NCBI GenBank assembly: GCA_007844125.1
Contig: CM017563.1
Coordinates: forward strand, 16,755,821-16,819,820
Origin: Sinonovacula constricta
Lineage: Eukaryota > Mollusca > Bivalvia > Cardiida > Solecurtidae
DNA length: 64,000 nt
Reading direction: 5' to 3'
The position numbers and the translations under genes are program-made. The notes under the pieces were generated by a model. The model saw only the letters and a list, made by a program, of their open reading frames with translations, made no database searches and was not told the DNA's origin. Of the stretch, positions 38,053-50,959 are shown piece after piece. Positions within the stretch are counted from its first letter, which is position 1. Every line of letters begins with the position of its first letter.

Positions 38053-38113
38053 CATAAAATTGTAAATCTGAACCAAAAACTATGAATCCCATGTAGACAG
38101 AAGCAACATATAA
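38053..38113 (+). repeat. 61-bp inverted repeat, left arm
   Basis: Begins 'cataaaattgtaaatctg' and ends 'agaagcaacatataa'. The reverse complement is found at 40,142-40,202 with about one mismatch, 2.0 kb away. No tRNA or coding content. Confidence 0.95.
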
Positions 38114-38194
38114 TAGAAATACAAAAGATGTGGGGCAAAAAAACTATTAGTGCATGTAGCGTATAGGTGTATACCTCACATGAACATTCACGTC

Positions 38195-38275
38195 AATCAA
38201 TGACACACGCGCGTGCATGCACGCATGTACGCACGCACGAACGCGCGCAATAAAGCGTGCATGAAAGCACGCTGG
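38195..38275. repeat. CG/CA-rich alternating purine-pyrimidine tract
   Basis: Runs such as 'acacgcgcgtgcatgcacgc' and 'gtacgcacgcacgaacgcgc' stand out from the AT-rich surroundings. It is a potential Z-DNA segment and a CpG cluster, just inside the left arm of the inverted repeat. Confidence 0.85.
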
Positions 38276-38649
38276 CATTATGTTCGATAAACAGTGCTCT
38301 TGTAAACACAACAGAAGCGATCATTTAGCTCTAGAGACATTTTAATGATTACTTGTCAAGACCGTGCAACATTGTGCACAGTGTCTTAAAGACATACATA
38401 GAAATATAATCGCTTTTGATGCTTTAAATAGACAGATTTTGCTAAATGCATGTATTCATCTCTCTTGACTTTAACCCATGGACATATGATGTATTTGGTT
38501 AGTACAACCGGTGTCTAGCTTGTGTTATTAGCATATTTGTTTTCATGTCTCCAAAAAAATAGTGCCTAAACATTATGCGGATACATTATTTACATTAGCA
38601 TAGCTATTTTAAAACAAAATTGACTTCATGCAATGCGTCTAAAACGAAA

Positions 38650-38920
38650 TGCATCATAGCTTGTGTGAAGTTTGTAGGGCTGTTACATAAGCTGAAAGTT
38701 TCATTGATGGTGCGTGATTCTTCTGTGTTGACCCAAGATGAGATGACATTACAACCCTCTAAGAAAAGTACTTTGTCACAAATATCCTAACTTGTCAAAA
38801 AGCATTAGAGATCAAAATTGCAATTTAAATTTCCCAATAGGACCACGGGAAGCTAAGCTATGTTCCGTGGAACTGTGACATTGGCAGCGGCTGTGAAGTT
38901 GATGTTAAGTGATTTCATTT
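38650..38920 (-). pseudogene. decayed fragment of receptor-like exon 3
   Basis: Plus-strand text aligns to 33,255-33,530 inside exon 3. Shared phrases include 'tttgtagggctgt(a/t)acataa', 'ttcattgatggtgcgtgat', 'tgtcacaaa', 'ttcccaat(c/a)ggaccacgg' and 'gtggaactgtgacattggca' versus 'gtgaaactgtgacaacggta'. Indels and stops break the frame. The orientation is the same as the intact exon. It lies within the 2.1-kb inverted-repeat unit, about 2.4 kb upstream of exon 1 of the main gene. Confidence 0.85.
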
Positions 38921-39884
38921 TACTATGCCAATGTAAGTAATAAGCTTGCGACACCATTCAGGCTAGGCTTGCTTATACCTGGAGTAAATTTATTTTAAAT
39001 AGTGTTTATATGCGAGATAGAAGAATTGTGCTTTTAAGAATTGTTACTAAATATATTTAATCGCTAATCCAATAAACGGTCAGGGTTCGTGAAAATAACA
39101 TTTTATATATCTTTCAAAACATTCACTTCCTGAGAAAAAAATTTCATCGATTATTAAATGTAGACACAGTTTAAAACTTGAACGTGTGAGGAAAAGAACC
39201 TGGGGAAAATGTTGTATGACTAAATATAATCGTGCGCGAGTCTAAATAGTATGCATCTGTCTAAAGTTTATATTTAAATGTATGGTAATTTGTCGCAAAA
39301 TACTGAGTCTGTGTTAATGAAGGACTAAGAATCGTACAAGTGGGTCATCACAGCTATGATTATGTATTCAGTGCTAGCGCACTGATCACAAAAAGTATTG
39401 GAACACAAATTAACATGGTGATCGTTTCATATTATTATTTATTTTATCTATTCATAATAAATAAATAGTATGTCATATAAGTCCAGAATATTTGACAAAG
39501 CCACTTTAATGGGCCATACATATGCCATGCAAAACTTTAATTTGTCATTTTATTGTCTCATGTGCACGATTTTATAAATAAACACCTTCGAACAAGAATG
39601 CCTTAGCATGTTTGAATATGTTCCGTGTCTCCGACTGTTCCTGTAAAATCAAAGCACAGGCTCATATACGCAGCTAACCATTTTTACTATGGTCCATAAA
39701 CATAATATAATGACACCGTGACATTGTAAAACATCACTGTTGCACTACGTATGTCACATTAACATTTAAGATCCGTATACAGATTTCACACGTAAGTATG
39801 ACCTTTAGCTTATTCGATTTGGGAAAAGAAAAACATCCATATGAAGAGCGCAACTATATACAATCTATTCAAACTAAAAAATAA

Positions 39885-40015
39885 ACTTTATCCCTTTGCC
39901 GACTGGCCGTTACAGGGATGCCACTGTTGGTGTTGTTGTTGTTGTTGCTGTTGTGGTTTACTCATGTAATGTCTCGGTTTTGTGTTTTTGTCACTATGGA
40001 ATAAGAATACATGTA
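39885..40015 (+). repeat. dispersed repeat D, copy 1
   Basis: 'ccctttgccgactggccgtt', then 'ggttttgtgtttttgtcac', matches 58,655-58,750 ('cccttttgccgattgaccgt', then 'gtctctgtgtttttgtcac') with the same order and spacing. This copy contains a (GTT)n run. It is probably the 3' part of an interspersed element of unknown class. Confidence 0.65.
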
Positions 40016-40141
40016 TGTTAGTTCTTTAATTTTATAAATACATCCTGACGATTTAAAATAAAGGCCCAAAAATGTCTCTATAACCACCCGAATTTTCAAT
40101 ATATGGCGTGGCACGCATATGCATGGATATTCCTGAAACAT

Positions 40142-40202
40142 TTATATGTTGCTTCTGTCTACATGGGATTCATAGTTTTTGGTTCAGATTTACATTTTTA
40201 TG
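40142..40202 (-). repeat. 61-bp inverted repeat, right arm
   Basis: Reverse complement of 38,053-38,113, almost exact. No clear target-site duplication is visible: the left flank is 'gtagtta' and the right flank 'acccgtt'. Confidence 0.95.
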
Positions 40203-41250
40203 ACCCGTTGCCATGGTAATGCAGAACAAAATATTTGCTTACAATTACCATTTTCTGGAACTAAACGACCATTAATTAATAATTTTGGGTGAATTATGCG
40301 CAAAGATTTGTGGACCTTATGGGCGGTTTAACATGCTAATATACTAAACTACGTGACAGTGAGTAAGTTGCAGTTAGTCAGATATTGGTGTTCCTAATTT
40401 TCATGACAGTTAACTAAGTCATCTTTGTAATTAAAAAGGTGTCCCGGTCAACGAACAATTAAATTAAGAAATATATCATAAAATAGGTGCTTTCAAGTTT
40501 TTTGAAAGGTCTACCTGTTGGTTTTAAGTAATTTATCTTACTGAAAGAAAACTTATGATTGAACAGATTATATAGCTGCGGAAGTCGTTTATGTTATCAA
40601 TAAAACAAACTGCAAAAACTAAATAAATTATACATATTTCCCTTAAGAAATCATTTTGCAACTTTTTAAACAAGTTTGTGTATTATATGTGTGTTACCTG
40701 AAGAAAAGAAAATATCATTGTAAACAAACTTCACAGTACCCTACTAACTTTTAAAAATGAAAAATGACATTTCTTAATAAGTCCTATGATTTATTTATGG
40801 CATTGTATTTTACCAAAATAATTAACAAAATCAATACTTTACTTTATCATTTAAACAAAACAAAACATATCAGGGAAAAAAGTAAGCTTCAATTAATTAT
40901 ATTTAGTAGTTTTCGTAGTATAAATATTGACCAACTATCGATCATGTTTCCCAGACAACCCAAGGAACTGTGTACCTTAGTTTTCCATTTAGTTATTAAT
41001 TCAATATTCACACGAAAAAAAAAATTTTCAAATGATCCGTGTTCAGGCTAGTCATAAAATAGCTTATTTAAAGGTTTTAACATCCATTTATTGTAAACAG
41101 TGCATTAAGATATTTTGACCAGTGACTATGGCTAAGTCGGATGTTGTAGCATAGTATATTTATTATTGATCTCATTGTCATACAAGGCATCACTATGTAG
41201 TTGCTGCTGTAAGTATTAAGACGTACATACACTCTATAATATCAAATTAC
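40203..41250. other. gene-free stretch
   Basis: The open frame 40,764-41,051 (95 codons, plus) has no domain, signal peptide or splice context I recognise; low confidence as a gene. Confidence 0.35.
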
Positions 41251-41254
41251 AACC

Positions 41255-41335
41255 CCTTTGTACAGTTCTGGTACCGTCTCCAGATAACTGAAATACTGTT
41301 GGTGGGACGATAAACCCAACAAACAAACAGTTCAG
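41255..41335 (+). mobile_element. SINE family A, 3' fragment, plus orientation
   Basis: Contains 'gtctccagataactgaaata' and 'ctgttggtgggacgataaac' followed by CAACAAACAAACAG, the 3' end seen at 30,165-30,240 on the minus strand. This is the only copy of the family in plus orientation. Confidence 0.8.
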
Positions 41336-41399
41336 GCAGCGTATCAGATGGAAAAATCATCGAGTATCGATTTCAATTATTTTATATTATTTTATATCG

Positions 41400-41512
41400 T
41401 AAACCTACCGTAACGTAACGTAGCGTAACGTACAACATAATTAGCCTATCATAGAGAGACGTAATGAAGCACATCGTAAATGGTGCATCGTACTGTAGCG
41501 TAACGCATATGA
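41400..41512. repeat. degenerate GTAAC/GTAGC pentanucleotide region
   Basis: 'ccgtaacgtaacgtagcgta' with a second cluster 'gtactgtagcgtaacgc' about 80 bp on. Short and imperfect. Confidence 0.75.
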
Positions 41513-42559
41513 TAATACCTTAGCACAGAACGTAATTTGTACTATGCCGTCACTTAACTTTTAATTCTTTGACACTTATATATATATATATATTTTGTGA
41601 CATGTTTTTGTATATGACATGTTTTTGTATATGAACATTATTATGCTCATACAAAAACTCACCCGAAATCTAACTGCCATAATAAATCCTATACAAATGC
41701 AAAAACGGTGTATGACTGTAAACACAAACTATAATAAATAAATTGTTTCTGGTGCATGAATACTATCGGTGAACATATGTGTACACGCAAACAAAAAATA
41801 CAAACTCATAAAATGCATATACTTATTACTTGAATGGCATACTGCGTAGATTAGAAATGAATGGACGTTTAGGAAAAGGATCATGAAAACTAGGGAAGTG
41901 GTTCTGGTTTTTTATCCATTCTTTTATGGAAAAGAAAGAGCAGTTAGACATAATCGGAATAAACATACAGCTGTAAAATTAGCTATAACAGACTCTAGCG
42001 CTATATCACGTTATTTAAAAGAGGTTTGTCTAGAATATGTGATTCGAATGATATGTGGACATGTTCTGTTGGTTTATATTTTAGTGGTTAAGTGAACATC
42101 TGGCATCATGCTGTGCAACTTCCGTGCATTTTCTCTGCCAATCACGTGCACGTGTGTTAATTCCAATTATTTTTGACACTTTTATAACATCCCTTATCTT
42201 AAAGGAAGCAGGATCGTTTTGTTAATTGGATTGATCCCTAAGTATAGCGGATTGACCGGAAGTGTTAATTGTTCTGTTCTTGAATCGATTTCCTCTAATA
42301 ACGAAATGGTCCTTGGGAAGTCTTCTTAGGATAACGAAGCCATTTATCTACTCACCTTAAGTTACATAAATCAATTACTATCGCACATCTTCTTGTACAT
42401 TGTACGGCAGTAAAGATACTGAAATGTATACCTCTGGGGCAACTATAGAAAATGATATAATATTTAATCATGCAAAAATTAAGCAACTTAGCAGACACTC
42501 TATCTGTACATGTGAACTTTATGCTATGAGAAAGGCTGTATGATGGGTAAGCAAAATCA

Positions 42560-43950
42560 AAACTTGATTGATTCTGAAATGGTTAAAACCAGGCATCTCT
42601 TTAGTTATAGTCCAGTGTTTCATTCTGCTTACCAAATTTCCAATGGTTATACCCAGCCGGCGCTGACTGACAATATCGAAGTTCCACCCAACCATCCGGA
42701 AGGTGGTCTACGTTATATATTTTACAATGTGACGATCCGACAGGCGCAATACTTTCCGTTAGCATATTCATAAAACAGGAATTTAGCAGCAAGCTGGAAG
42801 TGAAGCACTGGATTATTACTCAAGAGGTGCCTGGTTTTAACCATTTTAGAATCGGGCATGTTTTGTTGTTATTACATTTTTACTTTTTCTTCTTCTTTAA
42901 TTTTTAATGTTGTTATATATGTATTTTACAGGACGTTCGATGAAGGAAATAATCGTTATTTGAACTTGGTGAAAAACCTGTGATCATAATATCAAAACGG
43001 GAACCCAAGCCATTTTCTTGTGCGCAAAAGGTTGACGAGTTGTTTAATAGATGAAGTCTCGTATCACTGATTTGACAGTCAGTCGCAGCTAAGAATTTAT
43101 TCTGAGGTATGTTGATTTCTTGCGTCATGAATTTCTTTAAATGTAATAACTTTTAAGAAAGCTATAGGCCCAATATTTAAAGTTATAATAATGCTGGCAG
43201 GCATTGATTTAACCTACCCAAAGCAGTTTAATTGGTTGGTGGTTAGCAATAATAAACTTAATTTGTCGACAAAATTGAGAAAATGAAAGTATGAACTAGA
43301 AAAGAAGGCAAACAATTCTGAATCTTGATACACGCTTGTTCTATGTAAATGTAATTTGCATTACGGCCGGAACAATGCTTACATTCAAATTTCAACATCA
43401 AGCATGTAAGTACTTTTATCAGATCGTTAGCTTTTAAGTCGAGTCTGCTAGATGGCCAAGTGATATATATTGGGCCAGTCTTCTGTGCCATATACTTCCT
43501 GTCGTGAACAATTTTGTACCAATTGCATGTTGTTTTTCACTTAGCAGTTATGGTGATAAAATCATATAACTTAGTTGAACTTTTTTATCTGTTTTTGATT
43601 GTTTTATTCAAATGTGATGCTAAAATTGTTTAAATAGTAAAACAGAGTTATTCTCTGAAAAACACATGTTTCGTCTTGTCCCTTCTGTGTTACAAAGTGA
43701 CTAGGTATTGCTGTCAAGCTAATAAAACGGGTAAGTACACATACACACACAAAGAAAAAAATACCGACGCATAGATGTGGAAAAAGATATTGTCCATGTA
43801 TTTATGCACAAGTTATTGAGTATATTGAGGAAACCAATACTGATTCCTATCTGCAACCTTGCATAAAACGACACTGGAAAGCTAACCCACTATGCTTGGG
43901 TTATTTTTGCAATGCTGCATATCCCAGTTTCAATATTACAATTTACAATA
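42560..43950. other. segment present only in duplication copy 2
   Basis: Not represented between the flanking homologous markers of copy 1 (near 3,250). It contains a tRNA-like SINE piece at about 42,795-42,850. There are also minus-strand frames at 42,601-42,792, 42,913-43,128 and 43,258-43,491 with protein-like phrases (for example LPDGWVELRYC; FCAQENGLGSRFDIMITGF; YITWPSSRLDLKAND). I cannot assign them to a family. They could be exons of a decayed gene or transposon cargo. Confidence 0.5.
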
Positions 43951-43974
43951 AAATCATATAATTTAAAACATACT

Positions 43975-44430
43975 CTTTAAATGCCTTACAAGCTTTATAG
44001 TCTATCAATGGAGAAGATCCAAGAAATATGCAGGTTAAATACAACTATCAAAAAATGAGCTCAATAAATCTAAAAACAATATTGTGGGCACCAGGCAAAA
44101 TAAGACTCTTAGGTAAATAAAATAGCAGATACAATCGCGAAGAAATCATCAATATCTGGTACCCCAATGATCATTGGACTAAACCTCAAGAGGACCTTCA
44201 TCAAACCACATTACAAACAGAAGGCAATCATTAAATTTTAAAACAATGCATAACAAATATGGTGTTAAGAACTGTAAGGTCAAGATTTAATGCAACAATA
44301 TAGTTAACGATCGCATTTTACACGCGATTAAGACTAGGGGCAAGCTACCTAAGTAAAGAACGCAAGTTCAACCCTAGGAACTGTCCCCACTGTGACCTAG
44401 AGTAATCCTTTAACCACGTTCTGTTTTGGT
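43975..44430 (+). pseudogene. decayed retrotransposon RNase H tail, second copy
   Basis: Homologous to 3,296-3,780: 'tatagtctatcaatggaga', 'gtcaagatttaatgcaacaa' and 'cccactgtgacctag' align. The reading frame is more disrupted than in copy 1. Present at the same place in the duplicated block, so inserted before the duplication. Confidence 0.7.
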
Positions 44431-46529
44431 ATGGTCAGCCCAAGAGGTGAGTCACAAAAATATGTTTATTATTCACAAAGGACTCGTTTAGGTAAATAGG
44501 GTGTATTTGCTTTTTGTACCAATGGAAAAGGTACACATAATAAAATTGAATTACCAACTCTATCTTAAATTCTTACACCCTTTTCTCGTACTTTTTCTGC
44601 TTTAAACATCCGCAAAACTAGTAGGTCTTTAAAATAATCCAACGGCGAGACCGAATTTGGCTGATTTTATATTTGGCGGCAATACAATTGAAAAGTACTA
44701 CAGCGTAAATCTTAGAACCTGATTTAAACATAGTTAAACGTAAAAACATGGAGAAAAATATACATACCAATCCATGGCGTCCTTTCTTCCAAATAAGCAA
44801 ATAAAACACTAAAACTCGCAACTTTTGATGCCGAGCAAATATCCTAAAATCATCATTATAAGAACACTTCTGAAATGTAGGATTAAGGACATGGCTGATG
44901 CAGGAAAATCCTATCAGAAGCTGTATAACAGCACCAACTATAAATCTGCGGCCATGTATTACTCGTATTTAGACTAATAAGTAGGATATTCAGCTTTGTA
45001 AAATTACAAGTAGAATTTAGGTCATATCTGATGCACTAAGAACATTTGATGACCCGTATAATAGAAGCGCCCATAAGTCTGTCGGCCATTTATCTATATA
45101 TAAAACATACAAAATTAGGACCATATTAAACTATCGTCCATGAGTTTGGCATTTCAACTTTAGTTTTTACAAATTGCTTAAAAAGGGAGATGGCTGTTTC
45201 ATTAAACCATTGTTATGTGCTGTTGTAGTTGTCTTTTTCATATGATTTACATTATCAAACCCCAATGTAAATAAGAACTCCAGAACAGGAACTGTTATAA
45301 TTGTCTTTAAGATAACGATTACATTGCAGCATTAAGCAAATGCTAAACTGGTACCCAATGGCTTTAACATATTCATGTTTTCATATTGCCGTGACAAATA
45401 TGTCGCTTATTTATTGTGTATGTCCAACTTAAGCCCTTTTCAATGTTTTAATCTTCTGAATTGCATTTTCTGGTTAATCTTTTGTTAATGTTTTGTATGT
45501 GTTTAATTAACCTAACAAATGATATTTATTCGTGTCATGTACGTAATGCATTAACCGATAAACTTAATAATTGTTTGGGTTAAGATAAAATCTTTTTTTT
45601 TACGATTTTATATTCAAATATCTATACACTCTATGCAGGAATTATACTAAAATTATCTTATTGTACGATGTTATGGATAACAAAACAACACGAACGATAC
45701 TGTCGTAATTGGTATATTTGAAACATCATTAAAGACATTATGTTGGTGGATGACTAACTACTTAACCGAATAGAAGGCTCCGTAAATGGTACTTATTTAT
45801 ATTTTTAGTTTCATTTTTTCCTATAGTGCTCATTTGTACTGCTATTATTACAATCTGATGTCCTGTAATCTTATTACGCATCACCCCATGCAAACTGTCA
45901 ATGCAATCAATGACATTCGTGTCAATTATAAAATACTGTTTCACGTCTGCCTCTTTAATTAAACTATATTATCTAACAGAAGTAAGGGTATGTGTCAATT
46001 TGGGGCATTTGCACTCTGTCAATGGGTGTAATGTTTGTAATTTTTGCTTGTATGTCTACCAATATTTCTGAAATATTTTATGGCAATAATAGTGAACATA
46101 GATAAGTTTTGTCTATGTAGTACCGCCACAAATTTTGGCATACAACATTGTTAATTAAGTCCAATTACACAATCACAGCGTGAAGAACTGTAAAGTTTAC
46201 ATTATGGCATGCGATAATTAGATCCTGTCTGTTTTAGGTTTGTGCGATGTAGCAAATCGTGGAACTGGTTTACATTGTAAATAAGAAGGGGGATGTGACT
46301 GCATTTGGACTGTATTAACAAAAACTATTAAACTATACTTGATTAACGATATTAGATGACGCGTGGTTTACTCTAAAGTACAATAAGGCAAACACAGATA
46401 TTTGTGATTACACATCCCCGTCATGCTGCCCAGTCATGACTTAAACATTTATTAATCATAGTGCCAAAAGAGGGCTCGTATCAGGTACCCACTTACACCC
46501 CGTTAAGTGCTTAAAATGCGAAATTAAGC

Positions 46530-46592
46530 GATGCGTTTGTTTATTGGGTTTATCGTCCCACCAACGGTATGTTAGTTGTCTGGTGACGGTTT
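46530..46592 (-). mobile_element. SINE family A, 3' fragment
   Basis: Plus-strand text 'tgtttattgggtttatcgtc' and 'ccaccaacggtatgttagtt' is the reverse complement of the family 3' end. 5'-truncated. Confidence 0.8.
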
Positions 46593-47150
46593 TAGTGATT
46601 TTTGTCCTTAAATAAGGTGAATGTAAATGTTTGTGAATTTCACTGCAATATATTAGCCCAAAAGTCCCTATCGCCCTTTAAAACATTAGACCCCATATGT
46701 AATTTCTTCGTGTTTTGTTTTTTAATATTTAAGACTTCGCCCGAGGTCATTCATTTGAAGAAGCGAACACATGTATTGCCCGCTATAGTTTAATTTAGCC
46801 AATGCAGTCACAGGTTTACTTTAAAGTCGTACTCGTGTGAAATCTTCCTGTTGAACATGTATGGAAATAGATGGAAAAAGTTAAGTTTGAGTTAGAAATT
46901 CAATTGGATATGGGCACATTTAATGTTTCAATGTGGTTAATGTTTTTTAAGTATCTAATTTGACTAATTCTTATATAAGCGCTGGCAAGGCTAACAAAGT
47001 GGTTTCAAAGTACATAAAGTATAGTAAATGTACTTAATGTAATTTCCTCCAGACAGGCGAAAATATATTTCTTTATGCTCTCTCCTTTATCCACTGGCTT
47101 GAATAGTAAAACCATTATATGTATTGAAGATAGACCTCCACTTAAAAGCG

Positions 47151-50100
47151 ACATCTTTGACAGATTTTTTTTTTGAAAAATGCCTGTATTTTGATCGGTC
47201 AAATGGTATACCTTGGAGATAGACTTAGAAAAGCAATGTTTAAGATCTGGTTGAACTAATTTGCAATCACTATCAAACATTTGACCTCAGTGTATAGGTA
47301 TTTTTAAATCATTCAAATTAACATTTTATCTTTAATAACAAAATTGAAAATCTTAAGGATTTCTTTGCTAAAATAAAGTAAACATGCAGCGTTGAAACTA
47401 TTCTTTCCTAAATAATTTACAGCCACTCACATTACAAATCCTGTGTTTGTGTCCCGTTTTCATGGACACCAGCAATCACAGACACATGATTCTACTTTGA
47501 TATATTTGTTCATTTTCACAAGATCTATTTTTTAGAAAGTTTGAGTAAAATCTAGAGTGGCCAACATTTTTGGCCACTGAGAATTTATCTTAATCATGCT
47601 TGCGATTATATTAACTGAACTGACAAATAATCTTGATTAGAGATGTAATTAGCGTGTTGACTTTAAAGCGAGTTGGACGCATCTGATCTAGTTCTAATGC
47701 CGTATATCAAAGTAGATAAATACAATAACCATGTATGTGTTCGAAATGCTACTAAGTTCCGCCCCTAGCAGAGTAATGTCGCCGACATGTACATGTATCT
47801 ATCCATAAAATACGGTGTACGTCAAACATAAGAGACTGACCTTTATCTTAAAACCATTTCCGATTCGTTCTTAGCGTCTTAACAACTAAGGTTTATTTGT
47901 TCCTCTGTACCAAAGTGATTCGCAATCTAAGCCGCTTGGGGAATAATTTCACTAACATTCCGTTGTATACTTTCTTGGAATTAACTCCTAATTATCTATC
48001 CACTATTTGAAAACAATCACTGGGTACTTCCTATTTAATATCTTTTGTTGAAGAAGAATGACATGATGCCTAATTACTGAACACATAGACTTTGTATATA
48101 ATGATTTCCTTTTTATGATAAAAACGGAAACAAATGAGTAACACAAGGCTTACACTTCTTCAAATACAGAATCCACGGAAAGAATCATTCCTACGGCACC
48201 AATTACTTCAACATTAAATTAAAAACGGGATTTTAGACGTTTTATGAAATACTAACAAAAGCAAACTACGTAAGATGGAAAGCATTCCACTGGAAGCGCC
48301 TTCTGTTTTTATTTTCTTTTTTTCTTACATACACATCATTTAATTATCATTTTCCCAAGCGTATATATTCCATTTAATGAATATTATGCGCTGTAAAATA
48401 ATTATAAAAAATAATCAAATATATATAATAGTTATACGAATAAAAATATCTTCACAACAAAAGTCTCTAAAGTTATTTTGTAATATTATTCAAATACGTA
48501 TCTTCATTTGTGCTTTAATTTCATGATCGTGTTATTTTGCTAATTTTTTAAAAGTTATACTTCCAAATATCACTTACCATTTGTTAATATTTGTTGAAAT
48601 GTTAGAAATAATTTAATAAAACGCAAAGGTATATTTTACCGTTATTTAATGACTATAAGCAGAGTGTTGCGATTTGGTTGGTTTGCAGCGTTTTTGCAAT
48701 TTAAATATCAACAGCCTATTATAGCTGATGAACAAATTGTTGAACACTGGGAAGCTAAGTCAAACTAAAATAAATCCCCAACGAAAGAAGGATATCATGA
48801 TCAGCAGTAAATTTGTCAGCAAGGACAAATGCATGATATATCCAGGCAATTTTACCGGTTGTGTTTTTGAGGACGCGTTGACCGAATCCGAAGATGTTGA
48901 CCTAAGTTAAAAATGTTAGTTGTTTGATAATGGGAGAACCACTGTACTATCATACTGAGGTATTTATTCGGAATTGTTAACCCATGTCAAAAGAACGTAT
49001 TTACAATTCATTATTAATATTTATATATGTGCATGCATAGTTGTATGCTCTTAGACAACGTTCTATGTCTTGTAGAAATTAACATCGCTTCTCACATATG
49101 CAGTTTTCTTTAGTTTTGTACTGTATGCATACTGTTTGAATAAATCGGTTACTATAAAAAATAATAGGCCATTGTTTGATCAAGATATGTTTAATAACTT
49201 TCTGGGCGGGCTTATCGCATGTGCGATTGTTTATAAAAGGTTTGTTCAGATGAACGTAGCTATTCTTTATTTGATACATTTAATATGTGTTGCTCCATAT
49301 GTTACATTGCTTCATATGTTGTACCACGTGCATTCCTTTTTGTTTTGTTTTGTTTTTGTTTTGTTTTGTTTTTGTTTTTCTCTTTTACCTTTTACTAACA
49401 TCACTTTGAGTATAAAATGCAGTGTTTGTAGAGTTTGTGTTTGGTCTAATATTACACATTCCTTTGTCCTTTGAAACCAATGCGATATACCATCTCTTTT
49501 AATAAGCTTATTTAAACAGCACGTGAGTAAAATGCATGAAGATCTCTAAACTTACCTATTTTTTATAATTTCACTTTTGTAACACCTCTGTCATATGCCG
49601 TTCCTGCATTTATCATATGACGTCATTAAATTGTTCTTATGTTCCGTCATCTCTTGGCCTGCCTGTTTCATTTCAAACCACTGTCTCGTTTGGAACGTTT
49701 ATGTTGCCGATTATTATATCTCCTTTACATATTTTACATATGTTTATTGTTAGTTAGAGTTTGTTAGTTTTTAATAGTTTTACTCCCAATGAAAGAACCA
49801 ATCACCTAGACAGATGTAACTTGTCTTTCAAAACACTGGTACCTCTGTCAGCGCGTTCAATACATGGCTGAAGCTCATAAGAAAGAGGTTTGAACGTGCT
49901 TCGTATCTAATATTTTAATGCAGAACATACACCCAGACAACAGTACGGAGAAGAAGGGTCGAAAATGGTTAATATTGATTACGTGGAAAACACGGAGAGG
50001 TGAACAAGGCGGCAGACCAAACGAAAATACCTCACCAGTGAAACATTGGTAATATCCATTTTCTCATCTCCAGTCTTTTTATCATATCAGCCTATGCGTT

Positions 50101-50880
50101 TTGCCAATATACATGTATCTCTGCCCAAAGAAATGAAGTAAATAACAGATAACTATTTGTGCTCCTTGTGACTCTTAAGCATAACTGTAACCGTTACTCG
50201 TGTATCTCTCATTGATGAAAAATATTTCGCATATGAAATGTTCAATTAATAGCTGGACACATTGGAAAGAGGAAGAACAGTTTAAAAGTTTCTTCATCGC
50301 AAAACTAATCAACATTGATTTTGACTAATTTAAAACAAAACAATACTTAAAGCAAAATGTGTAATCAGAAATGTGCCATCAATAAGTTTATGTGTTTAGT
50401 TATATACTTTTCTCCTATTATTTGCATTTTTACAATGACTATTAGCAATTTTTATATGTGTATTTGATATATAGTGAGAAACCATCATACAAGATAAAAC
50501 GGTTAGATAATGGGCAAAATTTGTTAAGAAATACACTGTAAAACATGTATACCCATAGCAAAAATATACATTTTAAAAGATAATTTAAACGTGACATGAA
50601 TAAGAGATTATTTAAAAAGATAGAAATTATAAAATTAATAACTAAAGAGAGAAAACGACATTATTATCTTTAAATGTTGACGGTTAAATTATTTTTATAC
50701 ACAAAATTTGGGATGAAAAATACAAGATAAATGTATTTTTTCGTAGTACTAGCCGACAAAAGGAATGCATAACAATCTGTTTTAATCCTACATGTAAAGT
50801 AAAATAACTAAAATAGCTAAGGAGGATTATTAAGTATTCATGTTAGTGTAAATAAAAAGAAAGTAACTCTAAGTAAACTG
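47151..50880. other. gene-free stretch
   Basis: No supported gene. A TTTTG-rich run lies at about 49,336-49,382. The frame at 48,728-48,910 (FTGCVFEDALTESEDVDLS at its end) looks faintly protein-like but has no recognisable domain. Confidence 0.4.
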
Positions 50881-50885
50881 AGTGG

Positions 50886-50938
50886 GTTTGTTTATGTTTA
50901 TTGGGTTTATCGACCCACCAACAGTATACTGAGTGGGT
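50886..50938 (-). mobile_element. SINE family A, 3' fragment
   Basis: 'gtttattgggtttatcgacc' followed by 'caccaacagtat' on the plus strand. Short, 5'-truncated copy. Confidence 0.75.
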
Positions 50939-50959
50939 CATATAATGATAATCCTTCTT

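Larger units (their letters stand above)
42205..47150 (+). repeat. segmental duplication, copy 2
   Basis: Same orientation and marker order as 2,940-6,430, roughly 40 kb away. Relative to copy 1 it has about 1.35 kb extra at about 42,560-43,950 and about 0.7 kb extra at about 44,900-45,590. A SINE family A fragment (46,530-46,590) also lies in it where copy 1 shows none. Several phrases still match closely, for example 'aacgaaatggtccttgggaa' against 'aacgaaatggtccttagtaa'. Confidence 0.85.

Noticed and set aside
40764..41051. 95-codon open frame
   Set aside because: No domain, signal peptide, splice sites or compositional signature; chance frames of this size occur in AT-rich DNA of this length.
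48728..48910. 60-codon frame ending in an acidic tail
   Set aside because: Faintly protein-like end but no recognisable family and no splice context.
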